Below, in pieces: positions 26,449 through 35,379 of a DNA stretch of 64,000 nt. Position numbers and translations under genes: made by a program. The DNA is from Streptomyces sp. NBC_01497. GTDB taxonomy: Bacteria > Actinomycetota > Actinomycetes > Streptomycetales > Streptomycetaceae. Where the stretch lies: assembly GCF_036250695.1 (NCBI RefSeq), contig NZ_CP109427.1, positions 3,906,001 to 3,970,000 of the forward strand, given 5' to 3'. Positions within the stretch are counted from its first letter, which is position 1; every line of letters starts with the position of its first letter. The notes beneath the pieces were generated by a model, which was given only the letters and a program-made list of their open reading frames with translations, was not told the DNA's origin and did not search any database.

Positions 26449-28335
26449 ATGTCGTTCAGACCCAAGCGCCGGCAGAGACGTCTGGCCGGTGGGCTGTTAG
26501 CGGTCGTCGCGGCCGCGGCCGTCGCGTTCGCCGGCTCACCCGCCGCATCGGCACAGCCGACGGGCACCACCCACCCCGCTCAGTCCGCCCGCAATACGTC
26601 CCCGGCGCAGAAGACCGCATCCCCGGCCACCGCGCAGAAGACCGCCGCGTCCCGGGCAGCCGCCCCGAAGGCGGCCGCCGCCCCGGCCGCCGTGCCCGCG
26701 GCCCCCACCGGGTTCACCACCACCTGGAGCGACGACTTCAACGGGCCCGCCAACACCGGCCTGGACACCGGGAACTGGCGGTACGACGCCGGCGAGGGCT
26801 GGACCTTCGGCACCGGTGAGATCGAGACGATGACCAACAGCACGTCCAACGTCTACCAGGACGGCAACGGCCATCTGGTGCTCAAGGCCCTGCACTCCGG
26901 TACCGATCCCAACGCCGGCTGGACGTCCGGTCGCGTCGAGACGCAGGCCGACGGGTTCGGCGCACAGCCCGGCGGGGTCGTACGGATGCAGGCGTCGATC
27001 CAGCAGCCCAACGTGACCACGGCCAACGGCGCCGGCTACTGGCCCGCGTTCTGGATGCTCGGTTCACCGCTGCGGGTCGGCGTGCCCTGGCCGGGCTCCG
27101 GCGAGGTCGACATCCTGGAGGACGTCAACGGCCGCAGCTCCGTCTTCGGCACCCTGCACTGCGGGGTCAGCCCCGGCGGCCCCTGCAACGAGAGCAGTGG
27201 TGTGGGCAGCGGCGAACACGCCTGCGCCGGCTGCCAGACCGGCTACCACACCTACGCGGTGGAGGTCGACCGCTCGACCTCACCCGAGCAGATCCGCTGG
27301 TACCTGGACGGCGCCAACTACTTCACCCTGCGATCCGACCAGGTCGACGCCACCGCCTGGGCGAACGCCGTCGACCACTCGTACTACATCATCTTCGACC
27401 TGGCCATGGGCGGCGGTTTCCCCGGCGCCTTCGGCGGCGGGCCGAACGCGAACACCGTCTCCGGCGGCCAGATGAACATCGACTACGTCGCCGTCTACAA
27501 CAAGGCCCCCGCCGGCAACGCGGGGCTCGGTGCCAACATCGCCCAGGGCAAGCCGACCACCGCGTCCTCCACGGAGAGTGCCGACTTCCCCGCCTCCAAT
27601 GCCACCGATGGCAACATCACCTCCCGCTGGTCGAGCGGGTTCTCCGACCCGCAGTGGCTCCAGGTCGACCTCGGGCAGTCGTACAACCTCTCCCATGCGA
27701 CCCTGACCTGGGAAGCCGCCTCCGCGTCGGCGTACCAGTTGCAGACGTCCGACGACGGGACCAACTGGAGAACGATCTACAGCAACAGCAACAGTCCTGC
27801 GGACCTCCAGGACACCGCCCTCTCCGGCTCCGGCAGATACGTACGCGTCTACGCCACCTCCAGAGCCTCCCAATGGGGCGATTCGCTCTACGAACTGGCG
27901 CTCTACGGCAGTCCGTCCAGCGGCGGCGGCACGGGTGACCCCGGCGGCGGCACCCTCCTGTCGCAGGGGAAGCCCGCCACCGCCTCCTCTTCCGAGAACT
28001 CGAGCTTCGTCGCCGCCAATGCCGTGGACGGCAACACCAACACCCGTTGGTCCAGCGGCTTCTCCGACCCGCAGTGGCTCCAGGTCGACCTCGGCGCGAC
28101 GCACACGCTCAGCAAGGTCGCACTGAACTGGGAGGCCGCGTACGCCACCGGCTACCAGATCCAGACGTCCACCAACGGCACGTCGTGGACCACCGTCTAC
28201 TCCACGACGACCAGCACCGGTGGTGTACAGACGGTCCCGGTCACCGGCTCCGGCCGCTATGTACGCGTGAACTGCACCGGCCGTGCCACCCAGTACGGCG
28301 ACTCTCTCTGGGAGTTCCAGGTCTACGGTTCCTGA
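26449..28335 (+). CDS. Secreted GH16 glucanase with two F5/8C-type binding domains
   Basis: A 628-residue secreted GH16 enzyme. It has a signal peptide (RPKRRQRR, hydrophobic core about 13-30, ending ASAQ) and an Ala/Thr/Lys-rich spacer to about 85. The catalytic domain (about 88-355) has E219, D221 and E224 in GEVDILED. Two discoidin (F5/8C, CBM32-like) domains follow at about 365-495 and 505-628, each with SRWSSGFSDPQWLQVDLG-type signatures. A GAAGGAG ribosome site precedes the ATG. Codon 17 is TTA (26497-26499), so translation should depend on the bldA tRNA and be tied to development. The catalytic domain is a close paralogue of 14584-15921. Confidence 0.94.
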   Translation: MSFRPKRRQRRLAGGLLAVVAAAAVAFAGSPAASAQPTGTTHPAQSARNTSPAQKTASPATAQKTAASRAAAPKAAAAPAAVPAAPTGFTTTWSDDFNGPANTGLDTGNWRYDAGEGWTFGTGEIETMTNSTSNVYQDGNGHLVLKALHSGTDPNAGWTSGRVETQADGFGAQPGGVVRMQASIQQPNVTTANGAGYWPAFWMLGSPLRVGVPWPGSGEVDILEDVNGRSSVFGTLHCGVSPGGPCNESSGVGSGEHACAGCQTGYHTYAVEVDRSTSPEQIRWYLDGANYFTLRSDQVDATAWANAVDHSYYIIFDLAMGGGFPGAFGGGPNANTVSGGQMNIDYVAVYNKAPAGNAGLGANIAQGKPTTASSTESADFPASNATDGNITSRWSSGFSDPQWLQVDLGQSYNLSHATLTWEAASASAYQLQTSDDGTNWRTIYSNSNSPADLQDTALSGSGRYVRVYATSRASQWGDSLYELALYGSPSSGGGTGDPGGGTLLSQGKPATASSSENSSFVAANAVDGNTNTRWSSGFSDPQWLQVDLGATHTLSKVALNWEAAYATGYQIQTSTNGTSWTTVYSTTTSTGGVQTVPVTGSGRYVRVNCTGRATQYGDSLWEFQVYGS

Positions 28336-28362
28336 GCGGTCGGACGACGCGACCTTCGCGGG

Positions 28363-28402
28363 CGCCCGTCGGACAGCCGATCCCACGACGGTCCGACGGG
28401 CG
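28363..28402. terminator. Terminator hairpin after the second GH16 gene
   Basis: A perfect 12-bp inverted repeat, CGCCCGTCGGAC (28363-28374) with GTCCGACGGGCG (28391-28402), begins 28 bases after the GH16 stop. It is followed by a pyrimidine-rich tail. It may also serve the convergent membrane-protein gene ending at 28570. Confidence 0.75.
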
Positions 28403-28569
28403 TCTCGCTCCGTTCCCCGCTCCCCGCCCACCACGAAGGGGAAGCAGGTGGGCAGAGGCCGGGGACGCGGGACAACGGAGTACCCGGGCAGACCCCCGTC
28501 CGGTCCGGGCCCCGTTCTCCGACAGGGGCGGCCGGCTCAGCTCCCCTGACGTGAGTCCTCGATGCGTTC

Positions 28570-29721
28570 CTACGTGAGGCCCTCCGACGTCCCGCCGTGC
28601 CCCGGCGAACGGCCGTGTCCCGCGGGCCCGGCGGACCGCAGGGACCGCACACCCAGCACCGTCAGGGTCACCGTCGTCGCGACGACCGCCGCCAGCAGGA
28701 TCACGTTGCCCAGGGTCATCGCCCCGGGGGCCGCGAGCCGGAGCAGCAGGGACAGCATGGCGGCGCGCAGGCACAGCATCAGCACGCCGACTGCCGCCAG
28801 CGCCAGTAGCGGGGCTGGGTCGCCGCGTTCGCGACGGGTCGCCACCAGGTAGGCGCTCGCTCCGAGGACGTACACCGCGCCCGTCGCCCACTGGGGGTCG
28901 GCGCCCGTGGGCCAGGCGACCGTCGCGGCGCCTATCGCGACACAGGTCGCCATGAGCGCGAGGCCCGACGGGATACCGGGGAGGCGCGCCGGGGGTGCGT
29001 CACTGTGAAATCCGGCGTACACCCCTGCGACCGTCAGCCAGGCGAACACCGCCCCGGACACCGTCAGCAGCGCCAGGTCGGCGGCGTCGTCCGTGCCGCT
29101 CACGAGCGCCAGCGTGTCGGGAAGCGACGCGAGAACAACCAATCGCCGCGCCGCCCGGCGTTGGTCGCGGGCGAGTGCCCCGTATGCCGCCGTCCACAGC
29201 AACGGCAGCGTCCACAATGCGACTTCGCGCGTGCCGGAGACCCAACCGTGGCCGGTGAAGCCGGTGACGAACAGGGCCTGGCCGGTGGCCGAGCTCTGCG
29301 CCCAGACGAGCGTCAGCACCCGTTCCGTCAGCGCCTGGGCCGCCAGGAGCAGCACCCCGCAGACGGCGAACATCCGCACCGCCCGGCCGAGCGCCGCGTA
29401 CCCGGCCGGCGATCCGGCCGCGCCGAGCCGCGTACGGACCGCGAGCGCCGCGACGCTGGCCACCTCGCCTGCGGCCGGGCGCAGTTCGTCCAGGTCGGCG
29501 TCGTCGAACCCGTACAGATAGGTCTCGACCATCTCCTCTTCTCGCGCCTCGCGGTAAGAGGAGGGAAGCAACCGCAGGACGCGCCGATAGCGTCTCTCCA
29601 GCAGCGTCATCGTGGCGGTCGCGGCCGAGCCAGCCGTCGTGGCGGCCGTGGTGGTCTCGTCCCCCGCCGCGTTCGGATCCGCGGTCGAGCTTGTGTTCCT
29701 GCTGGTCCTTGGCCTGGTCAT
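28570..29721 (-). CDS. HAAS-type membrane protein partnered with a PadR regulator
   Basis: A 383-residue membrane protein. The N-terminus (about 35-85: LLERRYRRVLRLLPSSYREA, then EEEMVETYLYGF) resembles the HAAS domain that accompanies PadR regulators. It is followed by about eight to ten hydrophobic segments. It ends with a Gly/His/Ser tail. The gene starts 25 bases after the padR-like stop with GGGGGA ahead of the ATG, so the two form an operon. The family is thought to sense or remodel the envelope under PadR control; the exact role is unknown. Confidence 0.85.
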   Translation of the reverse strand: MTRPRTSRNTSSTADPNAAGDETTTAATTAGSAATATMTLLERRYRRVLRLLPSSYREAREEEMVETYLYGFDDADLDELRPAAGEVASVAALAVRTRLGAAGSPAGYAALGRAVRMFAVCGVLLLAAQALTERVLTLVWAQSSATGQALFVTGFTGHGWVSGTREVALWTLPLLWTAAYGALARDQRRAARRLVVLASLPDTLALVSGTDDAADLALLTVSGAVFAWLTVAGVYAGFHSDAPPARLPGIPSGLALMATCVAIGAATVAWPTGADPQWATGAVYVLGASAYLVATRRERGDPAPLLALAAVGVLMLCLRAAMLSLLLRLAAPGAMTLGNVILLAAVVATTVTLTVLGVRSLRSAGPAGHGRSPGHGGTSEGLT

Positions 29722-29746
29722 CCCGTGTCCCCCGTCGCACTCCAGG

Positions 29747-30109
29747 TCATGCCGTGCCTCCTGCCGGGCGTACCGCCCCGGGGCGGCCGCCCGCGGCCAT
29801 CCGCTCCGTCGCGGCCCGCGCGCCGGCGGCCATCCGCGCCGCCTCCTCGGTGAGCGCGGCGGCCCCCTCGTCCGTGAGCCGGTAGTAGCGGCGGAGCCTG
29901 CCCTGCTGCACCTCCTCGCGGTCGAGCACTATCAGCCCGTCCCCCGACAGCCGGTCGAGCACCCCGTACAGCGTGCCGACCCGCAACCGCACGCTTCCCT
30001 CCGAGAGTTCGTCGACCTCCTGGAGGATGCCGTACCCATGGCGCGGCTCGTCGGCCAGTGCGGTGAGCACGAAGAAGGCCGCCTGCGTCATGCCACGGGT
30101 CGTCGTCAT
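29747..30109 (-). CDS. PadR-family transcriptional regulator
   Basis: A 120-residue winged-helix repressor. The PadR signature runs from GMTQAAFFVLTALADEPRHG through EGSVRLRVGTLYGVLDRLS to the wing RRYYRLTDEG. The ATG at 30109 gives the conserved N-terminus; the same frame runs on upstream without support. A palindrome ten to thirty-five bases before the start (30119-30144) is the likely autoregulatory site. It is the first gene of an operon with the HAAS membrane protein. Confidence 0.92.
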   Translation of the reverse strand: MTTTRGMTQAAFFVLTALADEPRHGYGILQEVDELSEGSVRLRVGTLYGVLDRLSGDGLIVLDREEVQQGRLRRYYRLTDEGAAALTEEAARMAAGARAATERMAAGGRPGAVRPAGGTA

Positions 30110-30118
30110 GGAGTCCAC

Positions 30119-30144
30119 TATATCTTGTCTCCCGATATATATCG
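30119..30144. promoter_or_regulatory. PadR operator
   Basis: TATATC (30119-30124) and GATATA (30134-30139) form an inverted repeat, and the perfect 12-base palindrome CGATATATATCG (30133-30144) overlaps it. AT-rich ATAT-containing palindromes are typical PadR sites. The position just upstream of the regulator start fits autorepression. Confidence 0.75.
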
Positions 30145-30215
30145 CGGACCCGAGTCGAAAAGTTTTCAGGACGTCAAGCTTTGTTCTGAAGTCACCTCCG
30201 CGAGTGACCGCACCG

Positions 30216-30250
30216 TTGACATGAATAGGACCAGGTCTTAGCGTCCGCGA
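30216..30250 (+). promoter_or_regulatory. Promoter of a probable leaderless MFS transcript, with operator-like palindrome
   Basis: TTGACA (30216-30221) is 17 bases from TAGCGT (30239-30244). The expected transcription start coincides with the A of the ATG at 30251, so the mRNA should be leaderless; there is no ribosome site. The spacer carries the palindrome GACC-A-GGTC (30229-30237), extendable to 15 bases with one mismatch. It could bind a regulator that responds to lactate. Confidence 0.65.
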
Positions 30251-31549
30251 ATGCTGAATACGGTGTGGCAGCAAGCGCGCGGTCTGACCAAGGACCAGCG
30301 CAACGCGTTCATCGCCGCCTATCTGGGCTGGACGATGGACGCCTTCGACTACTTCCTCGTCGTCCTCGTGTACAGCGAGATCGCCGACGAGTTCCACGTC
30401 TCGCTCACCGACATGGCGTTCCTGACCACCGTCACGCTGATCATGCGGCCGGTCGGCGCGTTCGTCTTCGGCCTGTGGGCCGACAAGCGCGGCAGACGTA
30501 CCCCTCTCATGGTCGATGTGCTGTTCTACTCCGTCGTCGGTTTCGCCTGCGCCTTCGCGCCCAACTACGCGGTGCTGCTGGTGCTGCGCCTGCTCTACGG
30601 CATCGGCATGGGCGGCGAGTGGGGTCTCGGCGCGGCGCTCGCGCTGGAGAAGATCCCGGCGGAGAAGCGCGGCTTCTGGTCCGGCATGCTCCAGGGCGGC
30701 TACTCCTTCGGCTACCTGCTGGCGGCCCTCGCCTTCCTCTTCATCGAGCCGGTCTTCGGCTGGCGCGGCCTGTTCGCGTTCAGCCTGGTCCCGGCGCTGG
30801 TCGCGCTGTTCGTGCGGAGCAGGGTCGGCGAGAGCGAGACCTGGAAGGCGACCGCCAAGGCGAACAGCACGCCCGCCCGGAAGATCTTCCGCAACCCGGT
30901 CGTGCTGAAGCGGTTCGGCTATCTCGTCCTGCTGATGACCGCGTTCAACCTCATGTCGCACGGCACGCAGGACGTGTACCCGACCTTCATCAAGAAGGGC
31001 CTCGGGATGACGCCGACGACCGCCATCTGGATCGCCGTGGTCTACAACGTCGGCGCCATGCTCGGCGGCCCGCTGCTCGGCGCGTACTCCGAGCGGTTCG
31101 GACGGCGGCGGATGATCGTGATCGCGGGCATCGCGGCGCTGCCGATCGTCCCGTTCTTCGCCATGTCCCGCACGGCGGGCCTGCTGGCGCTGAGTTCGTT
31201 CCTCATGCAGGTGTGCGTGCAGGGCGCGTGGGGGGTCATCCCCGCACATCTCAACGAGCTCAGTCCGGACGCGATCCGCGGCTTCTACCCCGGCGTGACC
31301 TACCAGTTGGGCAACTGCATCGCGGCGCTCAACCTGCCGCTCCAGGAGTCGATCGCCGGCCACTACAGCTACCAGACCGCGCTGATGGTGACGGTCGCGC
31401 CGACGCTGGTGCTGATGATCGTGCTGACGGCGTTCGGCAAGGAGGCACGAGGGCGGCGCTTCGGGTCCGAGGATCCGCCGGGCGTGGCGTCGTCGGCGCC
31501 GGCCGCTCCCCCGGCGGCGGCGGGGGGCGCGCCCGCCGCGTCGACCTGA
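30251..31549 (+). CDS. MFS transporter, SHS/lactate-type
   Basis: A 432-residue 12-helix permease of the major facilitator superfamily. The first helix contains the GWTMDAFDYFL block and loop 2-3 the RGRR motif (ADKRGRRTPL). It also has GIGMGGEWGLGAAL in helix 4, characteristic of the SHS group (JEN-type lactate/pyruvate and sialic acid symporters). The Ala/Pro tail is cytoplasmic. It lies about 220 bases upstream of an LctP-type lactate permease, so uptake of lactate or a similar monocarboxylate is likely. The start at 30251 appears leaderless. Confidence 0.9.
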   Translation: MLNTVWQQARGLTKDQRNAFIAAYLGWTMDAFDYFLVVLVYSEIADEFHVSLTDMAFLTTVTLIMRPVGAFVFGLWADKRGRRTPLMVDVLFYSVVGFACAFAPNYAVLLVLRLLYGIGMGGEWGLGAALALEKIPAEKRGFWSGMLQGGYSFGYLLAALAFLFIEPVFGWRGLFAFSLVPALVALFVRSRVGESETWKATAKANSTPARKIFRNPVVLKRFGYLVLLMTAFNLMSHGTQDVYPTFIKKGLGMTPTTAIWIAVVYNVGAMLGGPLLGAYSERFGRRRMIVIAGIAALPIVPFFAMSRTAGLLALSSFLMQVCVQGAWGVIPAHLNELSPDAIRGFYPGVTYQLGNCIAALNLPLQESIAGHYSYQTALMVTVAPTLVLMIVLTAFGKEARGRRFGSEDPPGVASSAPAAPPAAAGGAPAAST

Positions 31550-31770
31550 CGGTTCGTACGCCCGACGGGGCCGGGGGGAAGGGGTGTTGCGCACCTCTTC
31601 CCCCCGGCCCTTTCCGATGCCACCATGATCGAGCCACATGGACGGACGGCGTTCATGCACGTGAATTTCTGAACGCCGCCGCACCCGAACAGCGCCCGTA
31701 CACGGGACGACGTCAATCGATCGCTGGCCGCGAACCAGCGCCGTGACCAACGGAGGTGGGCCGCAACCTC

Positions 31771-33438
31771 ATGCACTACATCCAGAACCTCCCCCTGGAG
31801 TCCGTCGGCTGGTCCGCCCTGATCGCGGCCATCCCGCTCCTCACCGTCCTCGTCCTCCTCGGTGTCTTCCGCTGGAAGGCGCAGTGGGCCGGACTCGCCG
31901 CGCTCGGGGTCTCCCTCGTGGTCGCGCTCTTCGCGTACGGCATGCCGGTCGGCATGACCTTCGACGCGGCCGGATATGGCGCCGCCAACAGCGTCCTGAC
32001 CGTCCTGTGGATCACCTTCAACGCGATCTGGATCTACAACCTGACCGTGGAGACCGGGCACTTCGCCGTGTTGCGCCGGGCCTTCACCGCCATCAGTGAC
32101 GACAAACGCATCCAGGCCATCGTCATCGCGTTCTCCTTCGGCGCCCTCATGGAGGCGCTGGCCGGCGGCGGTTCGCCGATCGCCATCTGCTCGGTGATGC
32201 TCATAGCCGCCGGATTCCCGCCCCTCAAGGCCGCCGTCATCGCGCTCCTCGCGGATACCGCGCCCGTCGCGTTCGGCGGGATGGGCAACCCGATCACCAT
32301 CCTCGGTACGGTCACCCATCTGAACCCGGACGACTTCGGCGCCATGACCGGCCGCCAGGCACCGATCCTCGCCTTCTTCGTCCCTTTCCTGCTCGTCGCC
32401 ATCGCGGACGGGCCGCGCGCGATCAAACAGGTCTGGCCGGCCGCGCTGACCGCGGGTGCCACCTTCTGCGGTACGCAGTTCGCGTTGGCGAACTACTGGG
32501 ACTACAAGCTCTGCGACATCTTCGCCGCCATCGTCTCCGCGGGCGCGGTCGTGGCCCTGAACCGCGTGTGGCAGCCGTCGGACACCGGCCTCCCCCCTCG
32601 CGCTCCGGGCACGCCCCCGGTGATGGCGGGCGGCGCGGCGGACCACGACGCGGTCGCCGAACGGCGCGCGGGGCGGCCCGAGGGCGGCGACTCGCGGCGG
32701 GACGTGGTCACCGCGTTCGCCCCGTACCTGATCGTCGTGGTGCTGTTCTCGCTCGCGCAGGTCGGCCCGGTCAAGACCTGGCTCGCCAGGGGCACCGCCA
32801 GTTTCCAGTGGCCGGGTCTCGACCACATCACCACCAGCGGCGGGTCCCCTGTCGCGACGGTCTTCACCGTGCCGTGGGCCTCGACGGCCGGCACCCTGCT
32901 GTTCGTCTCCGGCATCCTCACCACACTGGTGCTGCGACTGGCCCCGCTCAAGGCCCTGCGGGTGTACGGCGCCACGATCCGCCAGTTCGGCTGGGCGATC
33001 TTCACGGTGCTGTGTGTCTTCGCCCTGTCGTACGTGATGAACCTGTCCGGCCAGATCACCACCCTCGGTATCTGGCTCGCGCAGACGGGAGCGGTCTTCG
33101 CGTTCCTGTCCCCGCTGGTCGGGTGGTTCGGGGTCGCCGTGACGGGGACCGACGCCGGCTCCGACGCGCTGTTCGGCGGGCTGCAGCTCACCGCCGCGCA
33201 TCAACTCCACGCGTCACCCATCCTGTTCGGCGCGGCCAACACCACGGGCGGGGTCCTCGCCAAGATGATCTCGCCGCAGAACCTGGCGATCGGTACGGCG
33301 GCGGTCGGCGCGGTGGGCGCCGAGGGCACGCTGTTCCGCCGGGTGTTCGGGTGGAGCATCGCGATGCTCGTACTGCTCTGCCTGATCGTCTACCTGCAGT
33401 CGACCAGTGTCCTCGGCTGGATGGTGGTGGGCGGCTGA
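31771..33438 (+). CDS. lctP: L-lactate permease
   Basis: A 555-residue membrane protein with about 12-13 helices of the LctP family, importing lactate or glycolate with protons. Family blocks seen include AFSFGALMEALAGGGSPIAI, ALLADTAPVAFGGMGNPITI, and near the C-terminus GTDAGSDALFGGLQ with PQNLAIGTAAVG. The hydrophilic insert around residues 270-310 is Arg/Gly-rich. I chose ATG 31771; GGAGG lies 14 bases upstream, slightly far, and a GTG at 31756 overlaps it. It follows an MFS gene for probably the same substrate class. Confidence 0.93.
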   Translation: MHYIQNLPLESVGWSALIAAIPLLTVLVLLGVFRWKAQWAGLAALGVSLVVALFAYGMPVGMTFDAAGYGAANSVLTVLWITFNAIWIYNLTVETGHFAVLRRAFTAISDDKRIQAIVIAFSFGALMEALAGGGSPIAICSVMLIAAGFPPLKAAVIALLADTAPVAFGGMGNPITILGTVTHLNPDDFGAMTGRQAPILAFFVPFLLVAIADGPRAIKQVWPAALTAGATFCGTQFALANYWDYKLCDIFAAIVSAGAVVALNRVWQPSDTGLPPRAPGTPPVMAGGAADHDAVAERRAGRPEGGDSRRDVVTAFAPYLIVVVLFSLAQVGPVKTWLARGTASFQWPGLDHITTSGGSPVATVFTVPWASTAGTLLFVSGILTTLVLRLAPLKALRVYGATIRQFGWAIFTVLCVFALSYVMNLSGQITTLGIWLAQTGAVFAFLSPLVGWFGVAVTGTDAGSDALFGGLQLTAAHQLHASPILFGAANTTGGVLAKMISPQNLAIGTAAVGAVGAEGTLFRRVFGWSIAMLVLLCLIVYLQSTSVLGWMVVGG

Positions 33439-33559
33439 CGGGCGAGGAGTGAGGGCCGCCGACCGGGCGGGCCGGGTCGACGGGGTGCGCGCGTCAGCGC
33501 CTTGCGGCAGGCGCTACGGGCCCCGCCGAGGCCGCGGGCCCAGCCTCGTTGTGCGGTCA

Positions 33560-33610
33560 GCGGTCGACGGGCAGCGGTCGGCGGTCGGCGGTCGGCGGTC
33601 GGCGGTCGGC
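33560..33610. repeat. 7-bp tandem repeat (CGGTCGG)
   Basis: Five to six direct copies of CGGTCGG, preceded by looser copies, lie just downstream of the flavoprotein gene's 3' end. Outside any supported gene. Confidence 0.7.
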
Positions 33611-33671
33611 CCAGCCGCTCCGCGCCGTTCACGCCCCTGACCGGCGCGTCCACCGCCTGACCTGCTCTTCC

Positions 33672-34256
33672 TTATGTTCCACGTGAAACATCCCGGCCGG
33701 GTCCCACCACCGGCGCCAGCAGTTCCAGGGCCTCCTCCCACCGGAAGGCCTCCCCGCCGCCCTCGGGCGTCGGGGCGTCGGGCGCGTACGACCCGAGGAG
33801 CACCCCCATGGACCGCAGTCGGTCCAGACTCTCGCGATAGGCGGGATGAGCGGCCTGCGCACGGTTGAGACAGGGCAGCGCGGCGATCGGAATGCCCATC
33901 CCGTACGCCTCGCAGAGAATGCCGACGGCGAGCGTGTCGGACATGCCCGCCGCCCACTTGTTGATGGTGTTGAACGTGGCGGGCGCCACCGCGATCGCGT
34001 CGGGTGGCGGCAGCGGTCGCGGCTCTCCCGGTCTGCGCCACGCGGACCTGATCGGGTATCCCGTCTGCGCCTCGATCGCCGCCTGGTCGATGAACCCCAG
34101 CCCCTGCGGCGTCGCCACCGCACCGACGTCCCAACCGCCCTCCTGCGCGGCCGAGATGAGCCGGCCCACCGAGCCGGCGACCCCGGCCGCACAGACGACG
34201 ACGTAGAGGAACGGCTTGGCCTCCGGGCCACCGACCGGAGCGGGTCGCGTCTCCAT
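33672..34256 (-). CDS. Flavoprotein of the PPC decarboxylase-like family
   Basis: A 194-residue homo-oligomeric flavin carrier of the HFCD type, relatives of CoaC/EpiD. Visible blocks are LYVVVCAAGVAGSVGRLI (flavin phosphate loop), APATFNTINKWAAGMSDTLA (the conserved PATFNT/AD-type segment) and IPIAALPCLN. The protein is too short for CoaBC and lacks the substrate clamp, so it is more likely a dedicated decarboxylase or an accessory flavin enzyme. The start at 34256 is the first ATG. It stands alone, divergent from the F420-type reductase. Confidence 0.85.
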   Translation of the reverse strand: METRPAPVGGPEAKPFLYVVVCAAGVAGSVGRLISAAQEGGWDVGAVATPQGLGFIDQAAIEAQTGYPIRSAWRRPGEPRPLPPPDAIAVAPATFNTINKWAAGMSDTLAVGILCEAYGMGIPIAALPCLNRAQAAHPAYRESLDRLRSMGVLLGSYAPDAPTPEGGGEAFRWEEALELLAPVVGPGRDVSRGT

Positions 34257-34524
34257 GAACAGCTCGCTTCCGCCTCGCAGCCGGTAGGACAGGGCCAGCC
34301 TACGAGGGGCAGCACGGAGGTACGAGAGAGCCGCCGGTCCGGTCCTGTCCGGCCCAGGTCGTATCGCGCCCTGGGGGACGTCGCGCCTGCGGCGTCCCGA
34401 TGATCACGTCGGTCCCCCGTCCAGCACCCGGAAGAGACGGGGCAGGACGGCACCGGAGAAACGGGGACCACTCCACGTTCACCGGAACCGGAACACAACC
34501 GCCGCCGTGGTGGTTTTAGCCTTC

Positions 34525-35211
34525 ATGGCTACTTTGGGACTCATCGGCAGTGGATACATCGGCGGAACACTCGCGCGTCTCGCCGTGGACGGCGGGCTCG
34601 ACGTCGTGCTCAGCAACTCGCGGGGCCCGGAGACCCTCGCGGACCTCGTGGCGGAGCTCGGCCCCCGCGCCAGGGCGGCGACCGCGGCCGAGGCCGCCGC
34701 TGCGGGCGACTGGGTCGTCGTGACCATCCCGTTCAAGGCGTACACGGCGCTCCCGCGTGAGCCGCTCGCGGGCAAGACCGTGATCGACACGAACAACTAC
34801 TACCCGCAGCGTGACGGGCAGTTCGAGGCCCTGGACAACGGCTCCACGACCAGCAGCGAACTGCTTCAGCAGTACCTCGGCGAGTCGGCGCACGTCGTGA
34901 AGGCGTTCAACAACATCTTCTTCAAGCACCTCGCCGTGCTGGCCAGGCCCGCGGGCGCAGCGGACAGGACCGCTCTCCCGATCGCCGGTGACGACGCGGA
35001 AGCCAAGCGCCACGCGACGGAGCTGCTGAGCCTCCTCGGCTACGACACGGTGGACGCGGGCGTGCTGGCCGAGGGCCGGCTGTTCGAGCCGGGCACCCCG
35101 GCGTACGGAGCGCCGTACGCCCACAACCCGGAGGCATCCTTCGCCGACCAGGAGGCGGGCCCCGCGCCGGCCGCCGAGGTTCGCGCGTTCCTGGCGAAGG
35201 CGCAGGGCTGA
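34525..35211 (+). CDS. NADPH-dependent F420 reductase-like oxidoreductase
   Basis: A 228-residue dinucleotide-binding protein (F420_oxidored family). The opening TLGLIGSGYIGGTLARLA is a Rossmann GxGxxG loop. VVTIPF and TVIDTNNYYPQRDG are the next family blocks, and AHVVKAFNNIFFKHL is the active-site segment. It is probably a small NADP/F420 hydride-transfer enzyme. I prefer ATG 34525 over a GTG 18 bases upstream because it gives the usual short N-terminus. No good ribosome site is seen, so the transcript may have little or no leader. Confidence 0.9.
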   Translation: MATLGLIGSGYIGGTLARLAVDGGLDVVLSNSRGPETLADLVAELGPRARAATAAEAAAAGDWVVVTIPFKAYTALPREPLAGKTVIDTNNYYPQRDGQFEALDNGSTTSSELLQQYLGESAHVVKAFNNIFFKHLAVLARPAGAADRTALPIAGDDAEAKRHATELLSLLGYDTVDAGVLAEGRLFEPGTPAYGAPYAHNPEASFADQEAGPAPAAEVRAFLAKAQG

Positions 35212-35225
35212 CGGTCCCGGCCGTC

Positions 35226-35261
35226 CGGTCCGGGCATCCGCGCGCGGTCAGACCCGGACCG
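35226..35261. terminator. Bidirectional hairpin between convergent genes
   Basis: CGGTCCGGG (35226-35234) pairs with CCCGGACCG (35253-35261), extendable by one pair, between the reductase gene and the nickel permease gene that ends at 35380. There is no U run. Confidence 0.55.
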
Positions 35262-35379
35262 GGCTGACCCAGCGCGGACGCCCGGCGAGGGCGCCGACGT
35301 GGGGCCTGCCCGGTACGGCGTCCGCTGTTCCGGGCATCGGCCTCGCGCCCAGGAAGCGCCCTCTGCCGGGCCGACTCGA

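Noticed and set aside
29747..31750. PadR frame extended upstream to 667 codons
   Set aside because: Only the last 120 codons have PadR features; the rest is antisense to the MFS gene and crosses the PadR operator.
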